Below the pieces are notes generated by a model. The model was given only the letters and a program-made list of their open reading frames with translations, was not told where the DNA came from and made no database searches. From NCBI GenBank assembly GCA_038030265.1, contig CM075941.1, positions 52,863,952-52,927,951 of the forward strand: a DNA stretch of 64,000 nt. Direction: 5' to 3'. The position numbers were made by a program, and so were the translations under genes. Origin of the DNA: Corythucha ciliata. Its lineage: Eukaryota; Arthropoda; Insecta; Hemiptera; Tingidae. Shown piece by piece: positions 34,096 through 45,496 of this stretch. Position 1 is the stretch's first letter. Each line of letters begins with the position of its first letter.

Positions 34096-36540
34096 CTAAC
34101 TGAAATGATCCAATTTTGTGGACCGGACTGACATTTTCCAGCACACCAAGTTCACCTCGTTTAAACCCTCAAACGATGATTTTTTTACCAAAACTGATGG
34201 AGTCCGCTCGGCTTGGTACCATTCCGTGGATTATCGTGTCGGAATTCACTTGAATCGCCTTGATGACTATTCAACAAGACACCACAAGAGCCATTTGAGG
34301 TCGCCATGGTGCTCTTGGGTGTTGTGCGCGCTCTCAAAATTATTCTTTTCTCCGACTTTCATGAACCAATAAAGCGCCCTACATAAAACTCATTTGTCAC
34401 ACCCCCTCCCTCAACCACCCACCCATCCACCTCTGACAGTCAAAGGTTGAGGTTAACTCGCCGGCATTAATATCGCTTCTATAATGATTCAGTTCAACCC
34501 TTCACAGCTCCACCGCCTATCACCTTGGCCCGCTCACTTGCCATCTGTTTCCATTCGATGTGTGCGGTATGAATCCCTCCCCTCCCCCTCATTTTCTTTG
34601 TTAAATGAAAATAAAACTGAAAAGAGGGGAATATCTCCCCTGTTATTACCTGAAGTATAGTGACGCTATGGCAAGGGGAAAAAAGCCTCTTGGGGTCTTG
34701 TCGTTACACTCGGTCAAACTGTAGAGAGAGGGAGAAAGGAAAATGACATAATTTTTGGTTTCTGCGGTTTTTTTATAGCCGCAAAGTACGTTGGTGCGGA
34801 AAAGGAACAAAAGCGCAATATTGAGCTTTTGTGTCTCCAACTTGATAGACCTTCGAGCAAAGGCCCTTCTTATACTGGTCGCTTCAGGGGGGCAAAAAAA
34901 AACCTTCGCTTAAAAATTAATTTAGCCCTGGAAAGGTCGTTTTAATTGTTCAATTTTTAGCGATGCGGGAACAACGGGCTGCCGCCGGGTAAAACCTCGC
35001 GCTCATTCACCTCCACATCAATCGCCACTATATCGAATACTACACAAAGAAACAGTTACGCCGGTATTATTATGCGCGTGTTTACCAACGGGCGTACTAT
35101 GAACGCAATTAAACTCTCCCTCCCTCTCCTCTCTTCATCACAGCTATTTCACACGTTGATAAAAGATTAAACGTTAAAACACGAAACTCTGCATGACTTC
35201 TTGTTTGCATGAAACCTCGTGTCTAAATCCAGTCAACGGTACCCCGCCCCCCAAGGTATAGTGGGAGAGTCTTTAAAATGGTCATTAAATGGGTGAGGAT
35301 TGAGCAACGAAAAAATGACTCGCGAGCCCAAATCAAGGCAACCGCATTTACTATCAGAGGCCTCTCACCTTCTTTTTTTATGACGTAATATGGGCTCTGA
35401 GACTTGGGACATAGCCTACTTTCACCTTCCATATTCGTCTGCCTGACTAGTTTATTAGACACCTTTATGCATTCTAAGCGAGAGGATTGAGCTAATTATA
35501 AGATGCCGTGGCAATTAAACGGGAATTACAATTTTTTTTTAATTTAAAAAAACAGTAAAAATGAGTCGGGTAAAATGTCTTACTCTCCCTTGTCCAATTT
35601 TTTCTCGTCTCGTCTAAAGGAACGGCTGTAAACAAATTTGACTGTACCTCTCTCCCACACCAATCCTCAGCACTAAGTTACACCATTTACCCGGCCATAA
35701 ATTAGGCAACAAAAAAGGCCCTTTTCGGAATGGGCGTGAGAAAAATAACACGAAAAAAGTCCCACCGCTCGCGTCCTCCTCGCGAGAAATGGGATGGCGC
35801 TTCTTTTGTCCCTTTTTTATACGCAATACGGTAGTATCACGACTACATAATTATAATTCTTCCCTTTATACAGAGTCTCCTTTCCTTCCATATTTTCTCC
35901 GACCAACAAAAAATGTAGAGAAGGATACTGTGGCGGGGGAGGGGGGGAGTTGTTCCGAAGAAACATCTTTATACCGCGCCCTCCATTCCCTCGCCCTAAG
36001 AGTAATCAAATTATCTTCCTTGCCCTGTTATTAACAAAAAAAAAAAAAAACTCCATTGCAAGTACCGCAAAAGGCGCTTTTTTCTTTAGAAACAAAAAAA
36101 AATTGTCTTCCCGTCACAAAACTATTAACCTTCGCGTAATAATTACATTTTAACTGTATTTTTTCTTTATTTCTTTCAACTTCTCAGAACTTTACAAAGA
36201 GCTCCTTTGAGGGACAACTCACAACTCACCCGTCGTCACTCGGGTTTTACCCCGGTTGCGCGCTCAAATGCGGTAAAATTCCCTTAAATGGTTCGAATGA
36301 ACGTTTTCCTCGTTGAACACTATACCGCTACCGGGGTTTATTATTCCTATACTGCGGTGAAAAAGTGAGTGCTGAACGACAGACAACTGCCAGAGGTGGG
36401 GTAGGCGTGAAAATTGAGAGATCCGTGAACCACGTGTGCTATACTGGTGCGAGTACGGGGTATAGACGCCTTGATTTATCCAAATTGGACGAGTTATACC
36501 TACCTATATGAAGAGAAAAACTTCTCAGATTTAGCTTATT
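34096..36540. other. Non-coding stretch, nothing recognised
   Basis: AT-rich DNA with pyrimidine and purine tracts and a G-rich patch near 35940. ORFs of 60-84 codons on both strands lack motifs and splice context. I see no RNA gene. Confidence 0.5.
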
Positions 36541-36870
36541 GAATTAATAACGAATAACGCGAAGTTGGCCAATTTCGAGGGTCAGGCTTATTGAAAATCC
36601 AAATATAGCAAGTTTGGTTCATAAAAATCCTAATTTTTTAGAAGGTTCAAAGAGAAATTGCACCAAATTTAGCCCTTTGAGCCCCCAAATTACACGAGGT
36701 TGGCTCACTCAAAATGCAAAATTTGCGGGCTTGGTCTCCCGCCATAGTCAAATTTCGATGGTTTGCCCCTATCGTGAACCAATTTTCGCGGAGTTTTCAC
36801 AAATTTCACTCGTTTCGCTCATTCAAGCACGAACGTGGACTGGATGACGCTCTCGAAATGGTAATTTCGT
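36541..36870. repeat. Degenerate ~30 bp repeat field
   Basis: Units with CGCGAAGTTGGCC, AGCAAGTTTGGTTC, CACGAGGTTGGCTCACTC and AATTTCGATGGTTTG, about 30 bp apart, similar to the 45.8-46.8 kb field. Confidence 0.5.
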
Positions 36871-36879
36871 GGGTTTAAA

Positions 36880-37065
36880 AGCCGGGAAACAATTTCAAGA
36901 AACTGAAACAAAAAAGGGAAATGTTTCACAGAATTGAAACAGTTTCATGAAAACCCTGTTTCTGAAATAAAACTCTTTCCCATATCGAGTCGGTAAAGAT
37001 AAAAAAAAAGGTGCAGTTTCATGAAACAAAGTTTCTCTAGCGGAAACAAGATGTTTCAGTTTCAA
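36880..37065. other. Cluster of GAAAC/GTTTC inverted motifs
   Basis: About a dozen GAAAC or GTTTC pentamers lie within 190 bp. Several are arranged as TTCNNGAA (TTTCAAGAAAC, GTTTCATGAAA twice), the spacing of heat-shock elements. No gene start follows closely, so a regulatory role is only a possibility. Confidence 0.35.
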
Positions 37066-38286
37066 GACACTAACTAAATCGAGTAGAGACGATCACCAAG
37101 GTAAGTAGACGCGTACAGGTGGCAATCAGACCGGGATCTTGCTTTTTGCCGCCTATGCGGCACCCCTCCCCCCTCACTGTTCATGCCTCAAATACTTGTG
37201 TTGCTAAGCAGATAGCAAGAAAATGTATTATAGAAGGAAACTATACAGTTCTTCAACCTGGCGGAAAAACCTTAAGATGTCGGGAACCCCAGAAAGATGA
37301 ATCTTGGCTTTGAGTGATGAACGCGAATGACGTTGAGGGTTTAGACTCCCCTCCCCCCACTTCAGCTGACGTTAGCCGCAAAACTGCAACCTACAGAACA
37401 AGATACTGCCGGACAGTCAAAAAACCGAATTTTTATCGTCCGTGAGAAAAAGGAAGATGTAATGAGATCTCCATAGGTACATGTGTTTACCTATGTGAGT
37501 GATCATAATTATGTGACTTACTTTTGATTTATTATTATAAAAATATAGATTTGCTTTTCCTGTTCATTCGAACAGCTCTGGTTATTCTTACACAGACCCA
37601 AAGTTGTATAGAAAACCAAGTTATTCAGCTCCCTAGTGATGAAGTTGAAACCAATCCGGGGTTGGGAAAATTTATCACGCTAGATAACACTACCACATGT
37701 AGAAGCTCAATCAATTAAAAAAGCTAAGCTTGCTGTTGCTAAGGTAACTTACAAGGGTTATTGTTTTGATATTTTTATTGTCACTTGTACTCATAAACGC
37801 CAGTGAAACCCAAAATTAGAGAGAATTTAGAGCATTTTGTACTGCAGGAACTTCAATTTCTTAACTGCCTCCGACTATACGCCAATATTATGCCGGATAT
37901 TCAGCTTGAGAGGCCCAGCTAAAATAGTAATTAACGAAAACAGTAAGTTGCTGAGGACAACATTTGAAAATCAGTGGCTAAAGTATCATTAACTATGGTA
38001 AAAATGTCGGTTTTTGACATGAGAAGGAAACACCTGTAGTTCACGATTAAAGGCGAGTTTTCTTGGATGGATAATTGCCCTTTCTATACGCCCAATGTTC
38101 AGTTCCCGTCCTGAGGTGAATTTGCTGATTTCCTCGAGGAGTTCGAAGTTAGTATTTTACTGCTAAATTGGTATATTCGACTACATTGACGTTCTACTGA
38201 CGTATTATTAATTATGTAAAGGAACACGATCCGTTAATTCCTGTGAAATTTCCAGAACCCTGTGGAAGAGCTTACAATGAGAGTGA
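37066..38286. other. Non-coding stretch left of the Harbinger remnant
   Basis: No gene recognised except the short ORF at 37524-37718, listed separately. There are C-rich patches near 37160 and 37350. Confidence 0.45.
37524..37718 (+). other. 64-codon ORF containing a 2A-like peptide motif
   Basis: The peptide has a hydrophobic N-terminal half (LLFLFIRTALVIL) and the segment SDEVETNPGLGKF. The known ribosome-skipping 2A signature is D(V/I)ExNPGP. Here the first Asp is Glu and the last Pro is Leu, so six of eight positions agree. 2A sequences occur at the start of some invertebrate LINE ORFs, so this may be a decayed element start. A chance match is quite possible. Confidence 0.3.
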
Positions 38287-38484
38287 GGGCCGTATTCAGA
38301 AACGCACCTTTATGAGACCTTAACCTTTGTGGCTCCTTATAGCAGGAATTTGTACTCAGAAACCAACCTTATCCGCATTGGCTAAGGAACTGTAAAGGAG
38401 TTCTTTAAGGCATGAAAAAATTGTATTCACAAAGCCACTTTTACCTTCGTGGTTCCTTTAAAGAATGTTATTTGCTGGTTATAC

Positions 38485-38661
38485 TAAGGAACCTTTAAAG
38501 ACGAGTAGACGCATACGGCGCCATGTTCGTTCTTATCAGTTTAATAAGAATGGTTGGGGGTGGTTTGTTGACATCCACAAAAGGTGGATTTTACAAGACT
38601 GATAATTGATAAGAGCGAACATGGCGTCTGTGATTTTACCTGTCTGATTATAGGTTCTCTA
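38485..38661 (+). mobile_element. 177 bp MITE inserted in the Harbinger remnant, with target duplication
   Basis: Flanked by GTTATAC (38478-38484 and 38662-38668; the match extends to 8 bp if the T at each side is counted). Ends are TAAGGAACC and GGTTCTCTA. Inside, GGCGCCATGTTCG and CGAACATGGCGTC form a strong palindrome. A second copy in reverse orientation is at 51294-51481 with its own duplication. The 7-8 bp duplication suggests hAT-type mobilisation. Confidence 0.85.
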
Positions 38662-39249
38662 GTTATACTTATGATAACTCTAAGGAAGCTCGGGAGCTTC
38701 CTTTACAGTTCCTTTAAGCCTTGTCTTGTGTTGTAGTGTTTCTACTGTAATTATTTTCCCTCGGTAAATGTGAGAAATGGAAGAATGTATTGTGTTTTTC
38801 GACTCGCTCAAACTTATTTCGGATCTCCAATGGCGTAATGAGCGACACAGAAGAAGCACACTATCTGAATCCAATTCGTTTTATACGGGGTCCCTGGATC
38901 CCTCTTGCGGCATTTTCTTCCCAACCGTTCGGAATAAGGCCCCAGTCGCAAGGGCGCACGAAAGCCCTCGCTCATCGTTGTCGGCGCCACCTCGTGAGAC
39001 CCCCTGGAGCTAAAAGGCTTCTCTTCCATCCAAAACTCCTCTTTAGAACTTCAGTGGGGGCTGAGAACTGCGTTATTCCCCTGGAGTTTTAAACGGATTT
39101 TTGCCTATCACTCGAATACTGCGCGTTCCACGAAAACGTCTTCTGAGTCACACGTTGAAGAGCGTTACATTTCCTTCGAAATTCACAGGACAAACTCATT
39201 CCTCATAGGTACCGAGCAACGGCCCTCGCAGACAGTTTTGTGACCTACG

Positions 39250-39640
39250 TGGTGTCAGCCAACCGGTGACGCCGGTGGAATCGTGAACATAAAGGAAGTG
39301 TCTGAAAGCATTGCGGGGCTAATTAAACAGCTTATATATTTTCCCAGTGGCCAAAGAGTGAGAGAATCATCCGTTCCATTTTTCAGATTGGGTGGTTTCC
39401 CCGGTGTCGTCGGCTGCAATTATTGTGCACATATACTCCGCTTAAAATCTCCGTAGGTGACGGGAGTCTGGATGAGTCTCAAAGTAGTTGTGTTTTGCGG
39501 CCCAAGGATGGAATTTGTAGATGTTGTCACCCGTTGGCTACATTCGAATTTTCCAAAATAGAACCGTAGCCGTTGCTCGATCACGCAGTCTCCAGCAGGG
39601 CATTCCCTTGTGGGACAATGGCCGCTTTCCGCACAAACTT
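39250..39640 (+). pseudogene. Harbinger-type (HARBI1-like) transposase fragment
   Basis: The plus-strand reading gives KEVSESIAGLIKQL, FPSGQRVRESSVPFFRLGG and FPGVVGC. These match the region leading to the first DDE motif of PIF/Harbinger transposases. The catalytic motif usually read CIDGTH is CNYCAH here, so the Asp is lost. Further on, MEFVDVVTRW and, after a frame change, RIFQN resemble the segment around the next motifs. The copy is inactive. N- and C-terminal parts are not recognisable. Confidence 0.6.
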
Positions 39641-40036
39641 TGCGGTTCTCTTCGGTCTTGAACTTGTCCACGCTCATCAATAAATTAAAATTACGCAATG
39701 TTAATAGGCTGGCATTTCATACAATTTTGATAACTAATGGGCTTTTGAAGGCTTAAATAGCGAGAGGTTTCACATGATAAAGCGTACAGTCACCATTAAA
39801 AGCATATTTTCATTGTTTATTTGCTTAAAGGCCCCTTTAGCTAAAGGAACTGCCGAGGAACTCTAAAGGAACGTTTATGAATACGATTTTTAAAGGAATC
39901 GCTAAAGGAACCTTAACTAAAGGAGCTCCTAAGGGGACGTAAAGGTTGGTTTCTGAATACGGCCCATAATCTCTTTGAGTACAATTAGATAAAATTGAAA
40001 ATGGGATGCAACAAGAACAATAAAATCGCAATTAAA

Positions 40037-40764
40037 CGGCTGGTTCTGATTTTTTAATGTGTTGTTAGGACCAATACCAGTAGTCTAAATCCAAGTTTGC
40101 AGCTTCGAAAGACCTGTGCTATTTTCATAGCACTCGAAAAACTGCGGAACATTTGCACTTTTTCCAGTGCTTTTACTACATCTCCTAAACTATGCATTCT
40201 TCGTTAATAAACGCGAACTACAATTTTCAAGTAAATTAAATTCGCTACAATTTGCGACATAGCCCAGCTCTGTGGGGCAGATATAGTAGCCAAGATACAG
40301 CTCTTCAAAATTAATAATTTATTGTTTTTTAAAGAGATTTTAAGTTTATAAAAAGTTGAAAATCTCCCTCTAAAACTTCATTTGGCGCTGTTAGCGTTCA
40401 ATTTGTGATAGAACATTGCTCAGTGGTACGTTTCACACAAAACAAAGCCAAAAATTCCATCATTTTGGCAAAACAAATTACCAATTTTGAAGAGCTGCAT
40501 CTTGGCTAACGTCTGACCTACAGAGCTGGATCAGGTTTCAAATTGTATAGCGTATTTAATATATCTACTTAAAAAACGTAGTTCACGTGTATTGTCGAAG
40601 AAAGCGTAGTTTAGGAAAGATTATAAAAGAAAAACGAGAAGAGTGCTAATATTCCGCGGTTTTTCGACTGCTACGAAAGTAGCACAGGTTTTTCGATGCT
40701 GCAAACTTGGATATACACTACTGGTACTGGTTCTAACAAGAAACTAAAAAATCATAACTAGCCG
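40037..40764. mobile_element. Foldback element, 730 bp with ~290 bp arms
   Basis: 40037-40328 is the inverted partner of 40472-40764, about 75-80% identical, with a ~143 bp spacer. Outer ends are CGGCTGGTTCTGATTTTTTA and its inverted partner. Shared internal stretches include CCAAGTTTGCAGC and CCTGTGCTA. No ORF. Flanks suggest a possible TTA duplication, unproven. It looks like a non-autonomous foldback/MITE-type element. Confidence 0.8.
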
Positions 40765-41430
40765 CTTACTTGTTATTTTAGCTATTTTTAGTGTTCTTTT
40801 TGACTGGCCTAAAATAATAATTAATTGACCCAGAATCCCTTGAATCGTATATCAATATTGTCCCATGAAGTAAAGAGTGTGGCCGCCTCTTTACACTTAA
40901 GAATCACACGGAAGCGACGGTTGAACGTTAGCCCTGGACCATCGTTGGCCTTTTCAAACTCACAGACCCAATCAACACAAGTCCACGGTCGACGGACCCC
41001 TCAGCTCATCCTGCCTACAATGCCGTAATGATTTTGCTACTGAAATACTGTAATAATAATAAAATTGAAGAAATCATCATAAACCTAATTAATATTAATA
41101 TAATTCTTCCAGTTTCAAATATTTATTGCCTCAATTCGTTGAAAAAAGAAAAATTGTAAAGTCAATCTCATTCGTTCTGAAGCTGTCAATTGGAAAACTA
41201 CGAATCTCCGGTTGACGACCGCTGATCTTGATCATACATCCAAAATAGATACAGGAAAATAAATACAAAAAAGGCTCTACAAGTAGTGTTTGGCTTTAGA
41301 AGGGTTTAGAGTGGGATTGGCGAGCTGCACTAGTGGAAAAAAGTCTAGTAAAATTGATCAGAATAATACTGTCCGCATAAAATAAGAGAGAATAAAACAT
41401 AATCTATAACCACAACCTGACACTTTTATT
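40765..41430. other. Non-coding stretch
   Basis: No gene recognised. AT-rich; the 67-codon ORF at 40825-41028 has no motif. Confidence 0.45.
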
Positions 41431-41885
41431 CACCAGACAGCCTGGGAGCCCGCCCGTGAGGCAGAGCCTCGATCCGAACAGGCCTCTTCAGGCCTCACGG
41501 CCCTCCCGGTGGGTGAAATCGGCACAATCGTTTAAAAAAATCAAAAATCCCATTTTTGGACAAATTAAAGGGGGCTTGCAGCTACTCAATAGGGTTATGG
41601 CGGAAACCGGCCGCATTGGCTTGCGGATAGCGTGACCCGAAGGACTCATAAACCACAGTCAGGTAAAATTGTACAACAAGCGGCCGACAAGAGCGATGCT
41701 TCTGGGAGTGCGAACGTTCAAGAAGTGGCTGAAGAACTTTTTAATGGTCAACGCGTAAAACGCGTTCACCTCCGAGTTCGATTAGGCAGTCTTTACTTAT
41801 TGATTTAATAATCCTGTGACGAAGCTATACAACAATTGTTGGAACGTGCTAATAAATAATAATAATTATTATTATTATTATTATT
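41431..41885. other. GC-rich hairpin followed by a sequence with a (TTA)n tail
   Basis: 41445-41515 can fold: GCCCGTGAGGC pairs with GCCTCACGGCCC around AGGCCTCTTCAGGCCT. After it comes moderately GC-rich sequence ending in an AATAATAATTATTATTATT tail at about 41845-41886. The tail resembles a LINE or SINE 3' end (compare LINE-2), but no Pol III boxes or ORF are evident. Confidence 0.35.
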
Positions 41886-43435
41886 ATACACTTCTCACTG
41901 TTGATAGGTGACTTTTCTATCGACCAGCGGAACAGTGACGTACCGAGTTGCTGTAAAGAAATGAACGGGCACTTGATTATGATCAAGCTTTCGGTCTAAT
42001 TTGAAATCTTCTTAAAGTCCTGATTGGCATAGATGAAGAACACATAAGGTCAACAGCAAAGTAAATTAAAAAAGCAAGCGATATGAGTGCATACCTGGTC
42101 GATAATTCCAAATGAACGAATATAGCAACATAATAAGTGTCCTCCTTCGTCGCAAATTAAAAACTAGGTACTCTTGGTCCGCTAACGCCAAAGAACCAGA
42201 TACACGGCATGCACAAAACAGGTCGGATGAGTGAAGGTTGGGTGTGTCGTGAAAGAGAGAAGGGGATCTGACCACAAGTGCTGATCGAATTAACCGCCGA
42301 TGTGCCGAGTAATGTCATCCATCGCAATCACGCATCGCATTTTCACTTCATTCTAGCTGAAAAAGCAAGCCTTAGCCAGCCAATCAAGGCATGTTTAGAC
42401 TTGGCATCTACTTACCCAGTTCACTTTAAGTTAGGTGCCTGGGAGCTTCAAGTTCGACGATTTCAGTACAACTGAAGAATCTTCGAACAATCGTATTCGA
42501 TTTACCAGAGACTTATCCTTATAATTGGAGACAAAGATTTATTAGGCGATCGGGGTCCTATGGGACCTTATTACGGTGTGACTCACAGTTGTCGCTGTCA
42601 TGCTACGGTTTTCTTGCTCTTCTATACATTTTCTGGGGCAGTGGGGTCATGCGATTTGTCCCAGTCTTTTTCGTTGGGCTAGGAACCGGCTGTTTTAGGC
42701 AGGCATAAGTCACGCTCGTGCCTCGTATTAGGTACTTTGATAAAATTATCCAAAACTTCGTGAAGTATGACCGGTATAAATTCATGAGATGAGATTTGAA
42801 AAGGCGCTTTGATGACTTTTTGCGAATGTGAAGTCTTCTCCTTGAGGAGGGCTACATGGCCTCTGCACAACTCATTCCAGATATGCGCCCTTATATTTCA
42901 TAATATCCATATCCAATCATGGTATGGGACGACTAAAGAACGCAGTATCAGGGGGAATAAGTTTCTGAGGAGAACGGGAAACCAGACATGCACAGCTGCT
43001 GCACTCCATACAGTGTGAAAGGCTGAAAGCGAAGAGAAAGAGAAAACGGAACATATAATTAACCCCGCCACCCTTTCATGTTACTAACGACTCCGTCATG
43101 CGCAGAGAAAACGATTGCTACGAGACTTCGTGTGGTCACTTCCTTCAGCTTTTGTCCCCCTTTGTCATTATGTTCAAGTTTGATGTTTCATCAAACCGTT
43201 ATGAAGAATTATGGAGCCATCGGACAGAGCACAATTACGTCTGCCGCCATGTTTCCAGCCCTAGAGGCAATAAGCAGCTGACCCAGTAGGTACCTCCTTT
43301 TTGCCTTGCTATCTTCCTCGTGGATGAAGAAAGAAAGAAAGAAAGACTTAGGGATGAGACCACTGAGAAAATGAGACTTGAAACTGTTTCCTTAGTGGAA
43401 GCACCATAAAACAAAACATATTCTGTACACCAAAA
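41886..43435. other. Non-coding stretch with unexplained short ORFs
   Basis: ORFs at 42278-42475 (+) and 42603-42870 (-) have ordinary composition but no motif I recognise and no splice structure. A (GAAA)n tract is at about 43328-43347. Confidence 0.4.
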
Positions 43436-43640
43436 AAAGTTGCTCAAATGGGAACTTGAAGTTATTCGTGGATTCGTGGCTCTCTCAAACTCAAAATTCC
43501 GCGGTGTCAGCCCAATCAAAATCCAAATTTCACGGAGTTCTCAAACTTCACTTGTTTCACTATTCCAAAAAACAAATTTGGACCGGTTAGGTCACAATAA
43601 ATTCCGTTTGTGTTTAGCTTTAGAAGTCAGTGCGGTGGTC
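43436..43640. repeat. Degenerate ~30 bp repeat field
   Basis: Units such as CTCAAAATTCCGCGGTGTCAG and CCAAATTTCACGGAGTTCTC repeat at about 30 bp. Confidence 0.5.
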
Positions 43641-44638
43641 ATTTGGTGTGTGTATGGGGGTGGGGGGGGGGAGATGATGTATTAACCTCAGACCTTTCTG
43701 TTACGATGGTGGGGGGGGGAGGCATCGTGGACCCACACGAATTTTTTGGGGCCTGTGTTTTTTCACTTTATTGATGACAACAACGATATTTCAGGGAACA
43801 CTGAAACAAAAGAAAAATACGAAGAAAAAGCCGGCGACCTTTTGTACGAAAAGTTTACCTTGTTATCTCTCTCTCTCTCCCAAGCTATGACAAATATTTA
43901 CGAAACGTAACAGTTCAATTTATTGGGTTTTCAAGCCTTTTTTATTACGTCCCAAAGGCGATTTAATTTGGATAAAAGTTCAGATGGTTTTGCCTGGAGA
44001 ACGAGAATGGCTTGACCTATTCAAATTGTGTTCACCGATTTATGTCACGTTGATTTCTCCCCTCAGCCCCGCACCATCACCTTCACTCTTTCTTCAATAG
44101 GAGCGTTAAAGGTCCACACTCGTTTCTAAGGGGGGGGGGGAAGGAGAGAAGGTAATAAAAATTGAAAAATCAATATACTCGCCCAGTTTTTAAAAGATAT
44201 CACGGCTTTTCCTGTTGTACGAGTGAGGGGCAGAGGCGGTGTGTTTCCATCACGCTATACTTACACACACCTAGTTCTCATTGTACGGGTCATTGTGCTA
44301 AGCAAACGTTTTTTTATCGACCGCTGGTCGTGGTGGAGAGGGTGAGCTCTAAATTTTACCCACCGCTATAGTTCTCTCACTTTTATTAATAAACGGACTG
44401 ACTGCACGCTTGTAAAGAAGAGGAATTCGATTTGTCAAGCGGTGTCTTTAAACAATTGATAAAACGCGCGGTTTTGTGGGGGTGTGAAAAAGTTTTGGCG
44501 AGGGGGGGGATGATGACAAATGTTTATCGCAAATAGTTGCCGAGGAAAGGAAAAAAAATACGCACTTTACTCGCACAGCCCGCCTCCTAAAAAGAAGTAT
44601 AGAAATTACACGATCCGTCCAGTATCAAAACAGTAACC
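43641..44638. other. Upstream region of the cytochrome b561 gene
   Basis: G-runs near 43656, 43710, 44130 and 44500, a (CT)n tract near 43868, and AT-rich DNA. No clear TATA box or initiator can be pinned down. The promoter of the gene at 44639 presumably lies here. Confidence 0.4.
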
Positions 44639-45473
44639 ATGCTTGAACTACCTCTACTGCCATTATTTGTGTGCTCACAAGTTTTTGGTTTAACGGCGGT
44701 GGCCTGTGTTTTGGCCGCCGTCATTAAAACCGTTCAAGACAATACTTACACGTCGGACGACATAAGGAATTTCCAGTATCATCCGTTTTTGATGCCCGCC
44801 GGTCTTGTGTATCTTTTTGGACTCTGTAAGTGGTGAATTTTGCGGCTATTTGTTGTATAAAAGAACGCTTTTTATGGACGTTTTTGTTGTTGCAGCCATT
44901 GTTATTTACAGAATTTTGGCGAGTTTAAAAAAAACTCGACTTAAAATCATTCACGCCGTCATTCACTTGGTCGCTTTTTGTTTCGCCTTCGTTGGAGGTA
45001 TCCTATCATTCAAAGCCTTCGGTTGGGCAGTCGAATCCCTGCACAGTCTTTTTGGATTCATCACCGTAGTACTATTTGCTCTACAGGTAGTTTCCCAGGC
45101 GACACCCCTCTCCCGTTCAGGAACCTAACAATAACTCTCTTTTACAGTGGATTTTCAGTTTTTTCGTATTCCTTTGGCCCACCGCCCCTCTCTCCATTAG
45201 AGCCCCTGGTATCAGAGTTCACGTAGTTCTCGGAGCGCTCATTTTCATTATGGCCACGGTTACGACGATGACTGGAATTAATTACAAAGCCGGCACGTAA
45301 GTGTCTTTTATTGTCAAATCGATTTCTCGGGACTTATTACTAATTTGGGGCGTATTCACAGCTCGAGTACAATTACGAAATTATACACCGTTTCTGGATT
45401 TTTCTATTTCATTTACTTCGCTCTGGTTTTATACATTGTCGGCAAACCAGAGTACAAGAGAAAGGAGTTCTGA
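44639..45473 (+). CDS. Cytochrome b561-type transmembrane ferrireductase, four exons
   Basis: Exons 44639-44825, 44896-45086, 45148-45296 and 45362-45473 join in frame to 212 codons. Every intron starts GT and ends AG and is 61-70 nt. The protein has six hydrophobic segments. Its five family histidines are H48 (QYHPFLMPAG), H82 and H86 (IIHAVIHLVAF), H112 (SLHSLFG) and H151 (RVHVVLG), which coordinate two hemes that carry electrons from ascorbate across a membrane to monodehydroascorbate or ferric iron. The LKKTRLK loop after TM2 matches the cytosolic ascorbate-side loop. The length equals the family norm. ATG at 44639 sits in CAACC-like context before TM1. No stops or frame breaks. No other host gene is adjacent, and the subfamily is not determined. 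Confidence 0.9.
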
Positions 45474-45490
45474 AGGAAAAGGAAATTTAA

Positions 45491-45496
45491 AATAAA
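45491..45496 (+). terminator. Poly-A signal of the cytochrome b561 gene
   Basis: AATAAA lies 18 bp after the stop codon; another AATAAA is near 45625. The first gives a very short 3' UTR. Confidence 0.6.

Larger units (their letters stand above)
38287..39965 (+). mobile_element. PIF/Harbinger-like DNA transposon remnant (1.68 kb)
   Basis: Terminal inverted repeats GGGCCGTATTCAGAAAC start at 38287 and, inverted, end at 39965, followed by related subterminal AAGGAACC motifs. GTACTCAGAAACCAACC at about 38352 is an internal copy of the end. The centre holds a Harbinger-type transposase remnant. A MITE sits inside the left part. Flanking bases (TGA and ATA) do not form a convincing 3 bp duplication. 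Confidence 0.75.

Noticed and set aside
41445..41886. SINE call for the GC-rich sequence with a TTA tail
   Set aside because: No Pol III A and B boxes could be placed and no second copy was found in the window.
42278..42475. 65-codon ORF with ordinary composition
   Set aside because: No recognisable motif, no clear splice sites, no neighbours to support a gene.
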